A stretch of DNA of 64,000 bases from Lingula anatina. Taxonomy: Eukaryota > Brachiopoda > Lingulata > Lingulida > Lingulidae. The notes beneath the pieces were generated by a model. The model worked only from the letters and a program-made list of their open reading frames with translations. It had not been told where the DNA came from and searched no databases. The DNA is taken from positions 32,414 through 96,413 of the forward strand of contig NW_019775752.1 in the NCBI RefSeq assembly GCF_001039355.2. The letters are read 5' to 3'. The position numbers and the translations under genes are program-made. Below are positions 27,101-41,084 of this stretch, piece after piece. Positions within the stretch are counted from its first letter, which is position 1. Each line of letters starts with the position of its first letter.

Positions 27101-30100
27101 ATCTTGAAAGCACACTGCATAATATTAGCTGATAGCTTAAGGAAGAGATGTCTTTTCTAGTTATGCTCTATTATGATGTTAATCTTGAATAATTAAGGTG
27201 CAACAATGCATATCCAATCTAAAGTGCAATCTAAATGTTTTGTTAAAGACATATTTAATCGGTACATATTTAGATAACATATCAGGACTGGAGATCACAG
27301 TGTGCATTTGAAGTTAAAATTGCTCTCATTATAAAGCGACTCTTTATTCACCAGACCTGAAAGTCTATTGTACAAAGAGCATTCTGTTTTTTAAAACAGT
27401 GTAGACTTTCACAATAGGGACTGCACATGTTTCTTGACGGTGGAGATAAAAAGAAATCAATACTAGAGTCTAATAATGAGCTGTTTTCTCTGAATAAAAA
27501 CCAATGTGATTATGTGACTGGTCTCTGATATAGGTTTCATTTAATCTAAACATGAATTAAGAACTTGTTAAAGAAAAGCTAAAGGTCACTGGAATAATAG
27601 TCTATAATTTCTCAATTGAAATGGATTTTTCTGGATCACCAAATTGCGTTTATCTGGATGGTTTCCTCTGCGTATTGTCACTTTTTACCAGCAGTAATTG
27701 CAATGACAAGACATGAAAAACATTAAATGACTATTGATATCAGAGACATCCACCTCTGTACTGAAGATTCATTATTTTCTTCCTCTAACTTAAGGTATAT
27801 ATATGTGTGTATTTAAAACTTTTTCTTTAACGTGTAAAAATGCACAGCTGGGACCCCGCTTTTCTCTCTAACAGAAAAGTTTCCTAATATATATCTATAG
27901 AATAACCTTTTGTTGATGTTAAACTCTGGTACATATAATGGAAAAGTCACAGAGCATTAGTTTCATGGCATGTGTAAATCTAGCTGCAATCATTTGTGTG
28001 TGAAGGTGATATTTGAGGTGCTTTATGCTGGTACTGAGTGGATTTTCCCTGCATTAGGCACCACATCTCCCATACTCGTGTCTTTGAACATTTTTAGATG
28101 CGCTTCATCATCTGACAAGATACCAGTTCTCATCTTTATGCTTTTTTTTGGTCAAGGTGAAGGCATTTGTTTGATTATAAAGGTGGAAAAATAATATATT
28201 ATCCCATATACCCACATCCTTATATCTTATTTCCCTTTTATGACATGGAAAAGTTTTTTTTTCTTTGTGAGAAAGGTTTTCTAAATGTGAATAGGAAGCA
28301 AACTTTTATTTAAAAATAAAGAAAAACTTGAAACTAACGGTTTGCCCATGTTTCATAAAATTATATTGTAGACAAAAAAGATATCCTTTTAGGAATTAAC
28401 TTAAATTTTAAATAAATTTGCTCCTAAAATTGCATTTCTTGAATTTTGAAGAAAAGTTTTAGAATGCAACTGTGAATAAGAATTCAATTACTATAGTCCC
28501 ATAAAATGTTTAAAAAATTGAAGGATTGTATTTGAACAATCTTATTACAAAAAATCTTATGGCCAACATTGATCAATATCTGACACGGGTACATTTTGTG
28601 AGACCAAAACTCAAATGTTAAAAGTCTTGTAAATGTGATGAATAGAGGTATTTTCAGGTGTTAAAAGTATTGTATATGTCATCTGCTGTTTTTGAGAGAA
28701 AGTTTATTTAGAAAATACAGCACAGTTTTGATTAAATAACAAACCATGGCAAAGTTAGCAACTGCTTCACAACATCAACAAGCAGCAAAATTTCTTTTAT
28801 TGTCACAAGAAAAATAATATGCTAGACTCAGGAAAATTATTAGGCAGGTGCCAATCAATAGTTACAGAACATTTTGTAACAGATACATATTCAGCATACT
28901 TCTAGTTCATAAAATAAAATGGATGTCATTTTTATTTTCAGAGTGTCGACCATGTACAGATGAAGAATTGTTAAATGCGTATTGCTCAAGTGAATATGGT
29001 AAGTTGACTGTTTTTGTTGTTTGAAGTGTTGCTGTAACTGCTCTTTTATACATACACTTAATACCTGTTTCCACTAGAAATGAACTGGCCTGATTTAGTG
29101 CAGTCATTTTAACAGCACAAGACCGCATCATTTTGTATTTGATCAAATTAGTCTTCCTACTAAATTATTGCTTACTAAGTTAAACTAACACATCCTTTCT
29201 GGAAACATGCCTCAAGTTTAACTGCTTGGCAATGTTATTTGCAATTCTTGGGGCCAGTTTTAGCAGTCAATTGCACACACATTAAACATACTTTCATAAA
29301 TTGATCAAATTATTGCTTTCTTTATCTCATGCACCAATCTATGTTATGATGTAGGATATTATTTTAGAAGTACAAACTGCCCATAATAAACTCAAACTGA
29401 AAAATATGCACCAATACCTTCTATGATCTTGGCTTTATTTTGAAAAAATGATACACAATAGTGACGAAACTGTTGTTATTACTTTTCCATCTTTTGAGAA
29501 GATGTTACACTAAGTTTGTGCAGCCAGCTGCACACTTTAAACTGAGGCTCCTTTCAATTGTTTGCTTCAATGCGCAAAACCTTTTTTTCTCTTATATTTA
29601 CTGGTCCTGGCTTGACATATAGCAGAACTAATGTCTGTATTTAGTTCAGAAAAGACCCATGAATGCCTGTTTAAGGTTCTTTAAATGCCTCTTGTCAATC
29701 TAAACTTTCAAATACTGAAGAATTACTTGCATTCAGGCCAAAAGCAAAGGAAATCAGGCATTTTTTTATTGCATTCTCTGTCTGGTAATTTAACCCTGAT
29801 TACAAAAATACTCTGAAGTAACTTTATGAGGGAGGTACCTGGTTGTTACATTTTTGAACAATAACTTGACATGAAATATTCCAGGAATTATTAGTATAAT
29901 GATAAATTCACATTGGAAGTTTTGTCAAAAATTCCTTTACATCATATTTGAGCCCCATTTTAGCTTAGCTATTGAGGTGAAATCTATCCACCACCTCACT
30001 TTACCCAGATGGTATTCTGTTTACAGCTGTTTATCTTAAAAGAAGCATCAATCTTTGAACTGGTAATCAAATTTGAAATTTTCTGGATAAAGAGTTTATG

Positions 30101-32614
30101 TGCAGCATGCAAAAAGTATTTTATTCATTAATTTGGCATTCTGCAGTGCTAAACATAGCAGGATCTGGGTGATTTGTTTCAGTTTGTGAATGTGTCATTC
30201 CAAGGTGCCTGGATATAAACTGATGGTGTAATCTTTTGGGGATAAGGAAACCCCCTTCTGTGGCAATGAATTGAGCAATTAATCCTCATAGCTGGTCAAA
30301 TCCTTAAACTGTGAAGCTGCTAAGTGTATCAGTATTTGTTTATTGTTGGTGTTCCCTTGGTGTCCAAAGAAAAAAGATTGCCAGTAGATGAAAGATTGGG
30401 GTCCTATGCTCCTTCAACATATAAAATGATATTGACATTTATGTCAATTTGATATTTTTCTCACATATAAGTCAGAAAAAAGTTTCTGTCCTTTTGTGCC
30501 TGAATTTTTAACAAAGTAAATGTGATAATTTATGTAGGTTGATTTTGGCGGGAATTGGTCACCACAACATGTGGAACAAACAGAAACTTTGGCAAGTCAT
30601 TTTAAAAGGAAATATGGACATATTTCAAACAACAATAAAACCAAATGAGAAAATTTCTTTACCATGTGTTTCACAAGTGTGACAAGAAATTATTTTTTTA
30701 GCAAGATGCCCAATTAACAGTCATCAGGCTGTCATTTTCTTCAGGATAACAGTAATCTTATAATCAACTACTATCAAAATTACTTGATTGGCAGATTTCC
30801 TGGTCATTCTTGGTAATTTAGGTGAAAATCCATCATAATTATGAAAACTAAACCAATCCTGCATGCACTTCCATGTAATTTAACAACTCTATAAATATGG
30901 CATTAGGGATGTGCTCCCTGGTCTTAAATAATGCATTGTTGTATGGTCATAGTTTGTTCCACTGCCAGCGGGGACTCCAGGCTGTCAGATTAAGCCTATT
31001 GTGCAGGTAAACCACAGGTGGTTGGATTTTACATGCAGCGTCTTGTAAATCTGGCACAGGGACATCATACTTTTCATAATAGTCTTGTTCTGCCTCATAC
31101 TTTTGGGATTGTCACGGCATAATTCTGTTGATGTAAACTTGTTGGTGTCCTGTCTTATTTATGTGGTCCGGAAGATTATAAAAAAAAACCTTTAAAAGAA
31201 CTTGAACAGTTGCCCTTGTAGTTACCACTTCACACTTAAGACCGGGGAGGTCAAATATAGCAGCACTTGATTTATTAAGAGAAGTCTTTTATGGTAGTTT
31301 TGAATTCATCTCAAAATTAAGCCACTTTATTGAAAACACATTCCATCCTCCATATCATAAGAGGGCTGATAAAAGGTGGACAGGTGAACCCCATGTCCCT
31401 GTCCAAATTCCTTTGATCACTTGCCACTCTTATTAAGTTACAAAAATCAAGAGATTATGTTGGCTCTGACACCAAGGAAAATTCATTAAGAAATTGAAGC
31501 TGACAGTCATGTTTAATTTAATCAAGCAGAGATACACAGCATTTCTCCTTGATGTACCTTATTAAAATAATGTTTCATTTGACTTTTATTATATTCTGCA
31601 TGTTACTTTGGGGTGTTTTCATGCTAGGGGTTGTTTTGTATGCTCAGGGTTGACCATTCTGTAGTAGTTAACCTATTAGCCTTTTGCACTGTGTGCACCT
31701 CTTAATAAAAATAAATAGTCAATTGGACCATGTGTGCAGCTGATGGCCAGAGTATAAACACACAAACACTGGAATTTCAGGGGGCCTAGTCACTCTCTGC
31801 AGTTTGTCATGTGTCATATTAAAAAGCAGGTGCTGATTTTATTAGAAAAGCTCAATAAAAGTCTCAGCAATTAAATTGGAAAGAATGCTTGCTGTCAAGG
31901 AAGTGAATTGTTCCCTGTTACTGTGAAGCATATAGAAAAAAAGCAAAGGAATGACAAAAAAAAAAGAAAATGTAATTCAGTAGTAAAGTTGGTCATGTTT
32001 TTATAAACTAGTCTAAATCAGAGCCAGATGTTGTTGTGCCTTTTGTCCTGCCAGACTTAGGCACGCTTATAAGTTCAGAACCACCCATGTCTCACCTTTT
32101 ACAACTGACTTTGCTGGTGGACTTTTTTTTTTTAACATAAAATGCCCAGAAAACAACACCAACAAGGATTGGAATAGAAAATAAGAAACTAAGCCTGTAA
32201 CTACTTCTTAACTGAAAGTCATGTTTATGTTTCTGAAAATTATTGATTAGTTTGCTATGAAAGAATCTTAAACTTAAATTTTTTTTATTTTTTCCAGTTG
32301 TGATAGGTGCTATGGAGAAGGTTGAAAATAATCAAGAACTGGAAGAAACAACCATGCATCTTCAACTTGCCAGTGTAGTTCGACAGAAAATCACAAGGTT
32401 TAAGCGCCAATCCTTTCATGGGGACATAAAATATACAGGCTCTGTGGTAGCGCCTTTAAAATGTGGCATCCGCCATGGAGAAGGAGACTTTCTGTTCACA
32501 GGAAGAATGCGTTTAGGAAAGTTGCGGTTGCAGTGTGCACCTTTACTAAAAGACTGGGAAAGGTTAAAACACCAAGCAATAAAACAAGGAATATATCCTT
32601 GTCGACTTGACTGA
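12104..32614 (+). CDS. METRNL: Meteorin / meteorin-like secreted protein
   Basis: Four exons with matching phases: 12104-12225, 17002-17387, 28942-28998 and 32298-32614, giving 293 residues, the same as human METRN. Exon 1 carries a signal peptide (hydrophobic VEAVLLFLLTLTT). Exon 2 carries the meteorin N-terminal domain (SDLSLYQHVTDISVDCAEG ... PYGALRI). Exon 3 has ECRPCTDEELLNAYC. Exon 4 has CGIRHGEGDFLFTGRM and ends in YPCRLD, like the vertebrate GHGDFLFTG and NPCEV segments. Ten cysteines after the signal peptide fit the family's disulfide-bonded netrin-like fold. Vertebrate members are secreted neurotrophic or metabolic cytokines; the role here is unknown. It could be co-orthologous to both METRN and METRNL. 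The METRNL symbol is used because B3GNTL1 is next door, as in human. Confidence 0.93.
12226..17001 (+). other. METRNL intron 1 (4.8 kb)
   Basis: It starts with GTAAGT and ends with TTTTATTTTCAG. Medium open frames lie on both strands near 12863-13625, but none has a domain, a start context or splice support. That stretch could be an old dispersed repeat. Nothing else is recognised. Confidence 0.6.
22015..22220. repeat. Diverged tandem duplication, 126-bp period
   Basis: Copy 1 (22015-22091) and copy 2 (22141-22220) share a diverged sequence running from GATTATAG to GTGGCAATGGTT, including CATATTGTTTAAT. They differ by scattered substitutions and small indels, so the duplication is old. Confidence 0.75.
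23141..23456. repeat. Diverged tandem duplication, about 160-bp period
   Basis: Copy 1 (about 23141-23289) and copy 2 (about 23300-23456) share in order TTTAATCAACTT, GAATATCT, GGCAGTGTT and GATGAGGCTGGAC. Identity is clearly below that of the 22-kb duplication. No coding content is seen. Confidence 0.65.
28999..32297 (+). other. METRNL intron 3 (3.3 kb)
   Basis: Donor GTAAGT, acceptor TTTTTTCCAG. The sequence is AT-rich and unique-looking. No gene, RNA or mobile element is recognised. Confidence 0.6.
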
Positions 32615-35345
32615 CAAAGACGGAACAAGCATCCCACTGTCCCAACAAAAAGGGGTGCTGTCTGCAAGAGAAGAGATTATGAAGTTTTCCAAAAGGACAA
32701 TAAGTGCCCCCCGGTTTTACGATAAACCGACTGCTGACTGTGCTGAAGTAGAATATGAGAAAATTGATATATTGAAACACAATGGGAAAATTTATCAGTC
32801 CCCTTTCATGTGACCCAGTTGGACATACTAAATGATCATCAAGGGGGAATTCAATATCACCACCCAGTGTTGGGTAAAAGCTAAAATATTGTCACCATAC
32901 GTCTTCAGGGAGGTGACAAAAAAAGACCAAATTGTTCCTTGCTGTCAAGACCAGACAAAAAGAATGCCGAAGAAAAAATGAAATTCCATCAGCTTATAAG
33001 AGGATTCGGCTCTAATGAGAAAATGGACCTTAAAAAGTTGAAGAGGCCATAGAAGAGCTCATTGGGAGATCCAGACGCCCATATTGTCCTTTTGAACAAA
33101 TAGTCCTTAAGAGAACAAAAGGCTGTTGTGAGCAACTGGCCAAGACTCCTCATCTTCAAGATTTTTGTTGACGGGATATTGCAACCGAATCCCGCCAACA
33201 TATTCAGTAAATGGGAGATCAAGCTGGTGGCCAATAAGTTATCAACACCACACAAAAGATCGGACTATTTTGAAATAAGAAATTTGTCTTTTAATGACAT
33301 TTGAGATCAAATATCCACTCTAAAAATTGTCAAGTAAAAAGGTGCCAAAATTGAGACTGATTGAAAATCCACTCCAACATTCAAGTTGTTGACCTTGGTT
33401 GTGAGTTATAGACTTCTCCTCTGAAGATAAGAGGCATTTTACTGCATACTGGCAGGATAATTGTGCTGTATAGACTTCTCAATGATGGGAACAAAGCATT
33501 TTCCAATACATTTGTATGAATCAGAATTTTTATCTGCATTTATTAGCTTGTAGGGCCCCTGTAACAAGGGACCCAGCACTGAGGCTCTCCAATCAGCTTG
33601 TCATACTCAAACTGCCTTATTTATTACAAGTGGTCTGTGGTTTTGAATTAGTGTGCCCATTTCATATTTGACTGCAGCAATTCCAGACAAATATGACATA
33701 TGAAATGTCATAGTCACCTTTCTTTGGGGATGTTGTGATTGATGTGTCTTTGAATATGTGTGCTTAGTTACCACTTGTGTGAGTAGTAATATGGATCGGC
33801 AGTAATTTGGGATTGATTGTGACCAGTGTTTGAGTTCTGACTGTCACTTGAAATAACCCACCATTTCTTATTTGATAAATTTTGTGATTCATCCCTAAGG
33901 TGACCGTTTAGAGTATGACACAAATTTGATTAGTCTTATTGCATTGGTGCTATTTGCCTTGTAAATAATGTTGTATAAAATGCAAAATGTTGTAAATTGT
34001 ACATAATCTGTAAAATATGTAAGAGGATGTGTGAAAGCCCAACTGCTCTGAGTAGTGGGAAAATATTGATACTAGTTATGGTAGGATTTGTCATGAAAAT
34101 GATACATTCCGTTGAGAAGATTTATAGAAGCTCCATACTTCTCAAAAGATTCACTTTGAATAATTCCATCACATTTTCATTACTTCAAATAGAAAGCAAG
34201 CTTTTCCCATGTAAACTTACGAGCACAAATTATGGCTACTACCTAAGTAATAATGAGAAATTATAAGTGCGTCTTTTTTTCCTTGTCTTTTTAAGTTAAA
34301 CCATGACCCAGTAATGCTGGGTTTGAGACAGGTTGTTTTAGAATTTTTAAAGAATAAGCTCTATGTTATGCACCTATCAAAATTGAGATATGTGTCAACT
34401 TGTCATGACATTTGTGGTACTAATAGCTTGATTATGCAGCATTTGTGTGTCTGGGTTACTTGTGACTGCAATTTGTCACTGAAATGACTTTTGAACTTCG
34501 CTCAGTTTTATTCCACAGCAGAATTGAAAATGCTCTTAGTAAGCTTTTTTTTTTTTTTTTTTTTCGTTGCACCATTATTGATAGCATAATTCAGTTGTCA
34601 AATTTACATTGCATTTAGAAAGCACTCCCTGCCAAAATAGGCTAGTTGCATTTAAATGTTTGAGTGATCTGCTGCCAGCGGTCCTTAGTTTCCTTTTCAT
34701 CTCTTTTTAAATCTTTGTTGTATGTTGTATCTCATCAATATAGTTGACATTTTATTGCATTTAGAACATTTCTATTGCATTAGAATTTATTCACTGCCAA
34801 AGTGGAATTCTGTTGAAGTATATGGAGTTTAAGCACTTTTGCATTTAACTTAGTAGTTCCCTGATAATTTTTAAGTACAAATTATTTTGCATTTAAATTA
34901 ATAGATACAGTACCAAAAAGGGGTACTTTATAAATGTTTTACCACTGCATGTCATCAAATTTTACCCTTCTTAAGAGTCATTTTGACAACTAAAAACATT
35001 CTCTTTAGTCTTGTGCATCAAAGTGAGTCTTGTGAATATTTTGTTAATGTTATTTTGTCTTAAATTTTAATAAGTTTAGTGCTCCTTATAATACAAAGGC
35101 TCTTTCCCAGTCCTCATTCAATGAAGTTTGTCCCAAATAAGTTACTTTATTTTTTTGGCGAAAGATTCCCAATTATGTTTTTGACTGTACATGGAAAAAG
35201 AATTTACAACACAATAAGTCATTATATAAATTGGCAACATTCATTGTATATAATCTTATTTTTGTATAAAGATCACTTAAGTGAATGGTGAAATCCACAA
35301 AATGTTATACAGAATTAATGATAATAAAAATATTTAAATTTTGAA
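32615..35345 (+). other. Probable METRNL 3'UTR
   Basis: The stretch after the METRNL stop carries no conserved gene. A good AATAAA at 35323-35328 is a plausible end, giving a 3'UTR of about 2.7 kb; earlier ends cannot be excluded. The first 700 bp are less AT-rich than the rest and include a shifted open frame (32592-32813). A T-run lies at about 34542-34564. Confidence 0.45.
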
Positions 35346-38300
35346 AAAGTGTCCATATTGATTTTGTAACCATTTTTTTTATATATATATTAATCTTTCA
35401 ACAATCTGTCTGCCTTGCAAAGTCATCATTTTTTTTTCTACATTACCACATTCTTGTGTCATGTCAAGTAGATTAACACCTTCAAGCATGCAATAAATTT
35501 TGAATTACTACTGCATGGAATCATAATGCATTCATCAACATAAAAAACATTGCATAATCTCGTGCGAGGTGTAATTAATAAAATGGCTATAAAAACATGC
35601 CACTATTTTCAGACACACAGCGTAACGCCACTTAATTATACATATCATATATCTTTCATGTCTCATCCTATTCAGTGGCATAATTCCAATTTTCGAGACC
35701 TGATACCAGCAGCACGGATCACAAACTTTGCCCAGAGCCAAGAGTTTCTCAACTCCTTATTGTGCTGTGACACTTCCCCGACAGCATGACTACAAATGAC
35801 ACCACCTACCTGGATCAGAATTTCTGCTTGCTTTCTTTCAGTCTTGAATGAAAACCCCTATAGCAATTTTCAGTGGAAGGTCTAGCACTAGCTCGGGTCA
35901 CAAGTTTAGATGACTTTTTTCTGTATTGAATAAAAATTCCCAAAGGCAAATTTAGTTGCATGTCTGGATTTCTGCCTGTAAAATGTTTAGTTAGAATTTT
36001 TCTTTTTCAAATATTTCATTTATGAATAAATATTATTATGGACAAAAGGNTTTTTTTCTTTTTCAAATATTTCATTTCTGAATAAATATTATTTTGGACA
36101 AAAGGAATATTTGAAAAATTTTAAAGACATGTTTTTGCAAGCTATAATTTTTTTTAATATACACAAAACCATACAGATTGAACCAGTTCATTTGAGATCA
36201 AATTTCCCATGATTTGCAACGTTATTCGAGGTGATTTTATCAAATGGCATCACTTAATTGCCAAGTTGCACAGCTAATAAAGCCATAGCATGTAAAAACT
36301 AAGAGCGCAAAAGAAAAAAGATTTCTGGTAGTCACCAAGGTTGATCTTGTGGCATCCTTCTGTGAACAATGCACCACACAACAATGAAACTGCCTCGAGA
36401 GTCCAACGAACAACAACACAAAAAAGCCTGCATACTTTCTAAGTACACCTGTAACTGGCAGTAATCACCCACGCTGACAAATGCTGCGGGACAAAATTCT
36501 TTGCGAATGCACTGGATGGTTTCTGATTTGAAAAAAAAATAATAACTTTTTTCATCCTCATTTTAAACATGCACAGAAGATGTTAGGAATAGCGAAAAAT
36601 GGCTTACAGGGACCAGTTTTACATTGAAAAAAAAATGGGAAAAAAGACTATTAAAGCTCTATAGCACATTTATTTGGTCACTTTTCAAGTACATTTAATA
36701 ATGCCTTTCACAGTAATACTAAAGTGATCTGAAAAACATTTTCAGACATTCTGCTCTTCATTAGTGTAAAAGTAGAAACATAACTGACTAAAAACTTAAG
36801 AATAAATCATACAAAATATTGCACAACACGTTAAACGAAATAAATCAATTATGATGCAAAGTTTGTCACAGCCACTGCTTAAATAAACAAAAATTACTGA
36901 CTGGAAACTGAAAGGCAGATAACAAGACAGCTGTAAGTGATGCGTTCACTGAACCATTGACTACAGTACCAACCATAGCCTACATTAATCAAACTTTCTC
37001 CCACATTAATTTGAAAAATAATTCCACCGCCTCAAATAACTAACATGAATGGAAGGACTTCTGCACCCTGCAACAAATCCTATAATTTGTATGGCATGCT
37101 GAGAGATGAATATCATATACCTCCCCCACGAGAGATCGGATGAAATCAAGGCAGAAAAGGCTGGATTCTGATGGTAAATACCAAAATCTAGGTGGTAGGA
37201 AGCCTGTTCCAGATTGACAACCCCTTCATTGAAGACTGTGAGAAAGAAATCAGTGCTGTCATCAAGTGATTATTTCATTTGCATCTACATATGCAAAGTA
37301 TGGGACTTATTTTGACAGAGCACAAACTGGCATTTCCTGGTATTGTTGGGATGGGAACGAATTTAGCAGTAAATGTAAATATGTTGACTGACCTTCTCAT
37401 TCAGACAAAGCTGCAATATTTTAGGCGGGGAAATTCAGGAAATATATGGGGCAAGTGCTAGAGTTTCATAAATAACATGCTGAACAGAAAAATAACTTAA
37501 ATATTGGGTTCACCTCTGAAACCTTACTGAAACTTTGATGAGAACATTTAGTTAAATTGGAAACATGTCTAGTAAACTGGTACTGTATAGCAGGAGTTTT
37601 AACATACACATGCAGTGTATCTTTAATAAATACCATCATAATTACCAATACTAGTACTCAATAAAATAGAAAAATTAAGGATGAAAGCAAGAAGACATAT
37701 GAAACCTTAAGATACATAACAGCAAATGAAGTTAAAGTATAAATGTTTGTGCACACAAATGTTGCAAAAATCTCTTATCAGATATACAAAAGAACATCTC
37801 TAATTAGTTTCTTTCATCAAATTACCCCGCATTCAATATATCACAATAAAATGAGAGTTTTTTTGCCAAAGCTCAAGTCAAGCATGCATGGCAAATAGAC
37901 TAGTCCTATGATACAATACAACTATCTTTAATGCAACATAGTATCTGTTTGCTGTTAAGGAGCAAAATCCCTTGTATATGTATTGTCAATTTTATGTGTG
38001 AACCATTTAATGCAATGAATTCCAAAAAATCTCTTTTCTAGCCATGCTACCATACCACATTTAAGTTCCTCAAATATTGCACTTACTTCTTGTAATTAAC
38101 CTTACTTTTGTAGTCCATACTAAAATTACTCTAAAACTGTTATGCTCTTGACAATAGATAATCTTCTTGTGCAATGTACTGGTACAACCTTTATGACATT
38201 TACATCCTTTTAAACATCACTTTCATTGTCAAAAATAAGAGACACAAACTCTATGTTCCTAAATGAATACCATGCTTTAATACTACTCAGATATTATAAA

Positions 38301-41084
38301 GAGATTAAAACTACTCAGTAAGATATTATAGAAGAAGAGATTTGTTTCAGACTGAGAGAAAGATGTACCCTACAAAAAGATCTGATCTTCTGATTTCAAG
38401 AATTTCACAGCACCAATTTGGTCATTTATTTAGAAAAGGTTTTCCAACAACAGAGAAACTGATGCAGTGACACCACTGAGACCAAAGTGGGTCTTAAACG
38501 GGCAATCTTCAATGTCCAGGACTCAATAAAACATTTGATAAATTACTGGTCAGCAATCTCTGCTGATGTGATTTATTTTAAAAGAGAAAAAAACTATGAG
38601 AACCTCAGACCTCTGTGGGAAGTCCCTAATTCAGTGTGCCAACATAATACCCACTTCTGTTATATCAAGTGGGCTTTTAATGAAGTCTGGGGAGAACTTA
38701 GTAATCTCATACCTTAATGTGTAAATATTTACCAAATGTCACAGTCATAAGCTGGTTCTGTACGATTTACCCGAGTTATACAAGTTATGTTCATGTTGAG
38801 AATAGCTGCTACATTACTTCATCATCAGTATTCACCTATACTTGTGCCAGGGGCAGATCCAAAGATATTTTCTGATAGTCAGAGTTCCAAATTATCTTTG
38901 TTGATCCATCCTCCATTTTTGAAGGTCTTCCGACACAAAAAATTAGATGCCCGTCAACGTAAACTTGAAAAATTATTACCATCTTCCGGTAGACCCAAAA
39001 GAAGGCCTCTATCCACCCCTGTGTGTTACAAAAAAAAAAAAAAGGTACAGAAACCCTTGGGCTGCATTTCTAGGCAAGCTGTGGTGGTTTAACTAAAAAA
39101 AAAACATGTTATTACAATCTCTAACCATATGAATCCAATCTAATCCCTCTGTTGTCACACCAACTACTGTTCTAATTCAGTCACGTTGTGCGCAACCAGA
39201 TTGATTTCTTTGATATATAGTATGTAATTATCATTACGCAGTCTGATTAGATGCAACATACCAAAAGAATTACCAAAACGTCACTGGAAATGCACTTTTA
39301 AAGTTGCATATCAACACATTATAAGGGAACCTGACTTGATACAGCTGCCAACTTCACTTACACCATCTATATACCTTTTCTTTCTTGCACAGCATAAGGG
39401 TTCTAATCAGGCAATTTCTGTCAAATGACATTAAAATAGAGGTATTTCTGATGTGAAATGTTTCTTGCTCTTGTACATGTCCTTCTTAGAGCAATGTACT
39501 TGAGAAAAGGGTCTGAAGTAGATGTAAACAGCAACAATATGCTGAGGTGGCAATGTATCCAATATAGAAGAAAAGGATAAGTGAAAAGCACTCTGTTGCA
39601 TTTTGTTAAATTGTGCTTCACTTACGAGCATTGTAGTCAATGCTCTTTTTCCATTTACACATGTATCTACAAGTGTTCAGCTCATTTTGTCCTTTGTGAG
39701 AAGTGTTTCAACTCTCTAATCCCTGCCACAAGGTTTGATTGTGCACTCCAAGCTTGTAATACTGTTTATGGCATGTCCACTTCTGTGACCCACTATATGT
39801 GTGAGAAACCCACTCAGAAAAATAATGTGAGGTGGTGTTCATAGATGATTTTGAGATGTGTTGGCGCAGTGCAATGTCACTGATGTTGTTTAAACAAGTT
39901 CACTAACAGTATCAAAACATGGAATTCTATTATATATAATTTATAAAGAATGATGAGAAGATTTTAAAAACACTGACTTTAAGAATAAACACTTAAAAAT
40001 AACTTGTAATAAAAATATAAACTAAATAACTTAAATATTAATAAACATAAATAATTCTTATCACTCGTATTTCCCAAAATATGAAGTGAAACCACTCAAT
40101 TTGTATTCAGCTGGCCTTGCCTTACAGTTAAAATTAACGTCAAGAAAGGGGAAAGGAGCACTTGCATTAAAATCAAATGAATAAATATTAACATAAAACC
40201 ATATGTAGAGTTGGGCCTGGTCATGTACTTATTCACTTGCCTGCTTTTTTTGTAACATTTAAACACATTTGCTTATGGACTCATAACATTTGGTTTGTAG
40301 TGCTGAAAACTATATTTCAGCAGGACATACTTCATTAAAACAATTACAGGTGTAGCAATAAACATACGTGCCTAACTGTGGCTGTTGAGAACATCAAAAC
40401 TATGTTATGTGGACATATCTTCCGAGAATTGTCCTTAATGTCAACATGTTTTAAACTTGTGAAAATAGTTGTCAAAATATTTAATCTTTTTACCAGAATC
40501 TGTTAATATTTTGAGCAGTTCATTTATTCTTAAACAAATGTATCATTAAAAGTTGGGAAAATTGTGAAATACATTTAATATTTTTCACACATTAATAATA
40601 TATTATTATGCTGACTAGTCTCAGATACTACATTGTACGATAACCACCATAATCAAGTTGGGAATCAAATATTCAGACATTTCTCGATACTACTAATTGG
40701 TCTTGTTATTACACCCCAAGTTTTAGGGTTTACACAGGGAAGAGACTGCCATCTACTGAAAAAATTGGGAAATACGGCACGGGGTCTACGTAGGCCAATA
40801 ATATTTTTGACTCCCCAAAATCAAAAATCTGCCAATAGCTGGAAAAATCTCATCCCTGTTTACAGTAAACTAATAATACCAGCATACCTATGCAACAGGG
40901 TGACATGCCCTATGAATCATCATCATGTTCTGGAAAAAACGATGAAATATTCAACCACTTTGCTGACTAGTAAAAAAAACCTAGATAACCATCATACCAT
41001 CATGAAGTGAAGCATGTTGAAATATTCGGCCATTTACCAATATTATGCTGACTAGTCTCCATGACAAGATAACCACCCATATAG
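35346..41084. other. Intergenic region between convergent METRNL and DGKE
   Basis: AT-rich sequence, with the DGKE 3'UTR at its right end; a minus-strand AATAAA at 40528-40523 is one possible end. It contains the N-flanking duplication at 36 kb. Partial repeats of GCTGACTAGT followed by GATAACCA occur near 40610, 40961 and 41047. The open frames at 38787-39092 and 40633-41010 show no recognisable motif and are not called as genes. Confidence 0.55.
35997..36105. repeat. 53-55 bp direct duplication around a single N
   Basis: Two near-identical copies, 35997-36049 and 36051-36105 (CAAATATTTCATTT, AATAAATATTATT, GGACAAAAGG), flank the only ambiguous base in the window (36050). They differ at a few bases. 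This may be a true tandem duplication, or two allelic or overlapping contig ends joined in assembly. Confidence 0.75.

Larger units (their letters stand above)
17388..28941 (+). other. METRNL intron 2 (11.6 kb)
   Basis: Donor GTAAGT, acceptor TTTTATTTTCAG. It is AT-rich and holds two diverged local duplications (near 22.0-22.2 kb and 23.1-23.5 kb) and homopolymer runs such as poly(A) near 26890. The longest open frame (24542-24934, 130 codons) has no recognisable motif. No RNA gene or transposase is seen. Confidence 0.6.

Noticed and set aside
38787-39092. 101-codon open frame with a basic tail
   Set aside because: The lysine run comes from an A-run, there is no homology I recognise, and the start resembles a GGGGCAGATCCA repeat fragment.
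40633-41010. 125-codon open frame
   Set aside because: It has no motif and lies in the region downstream of the DGKE stop, where partial GCTGACTAGT repeats occur.
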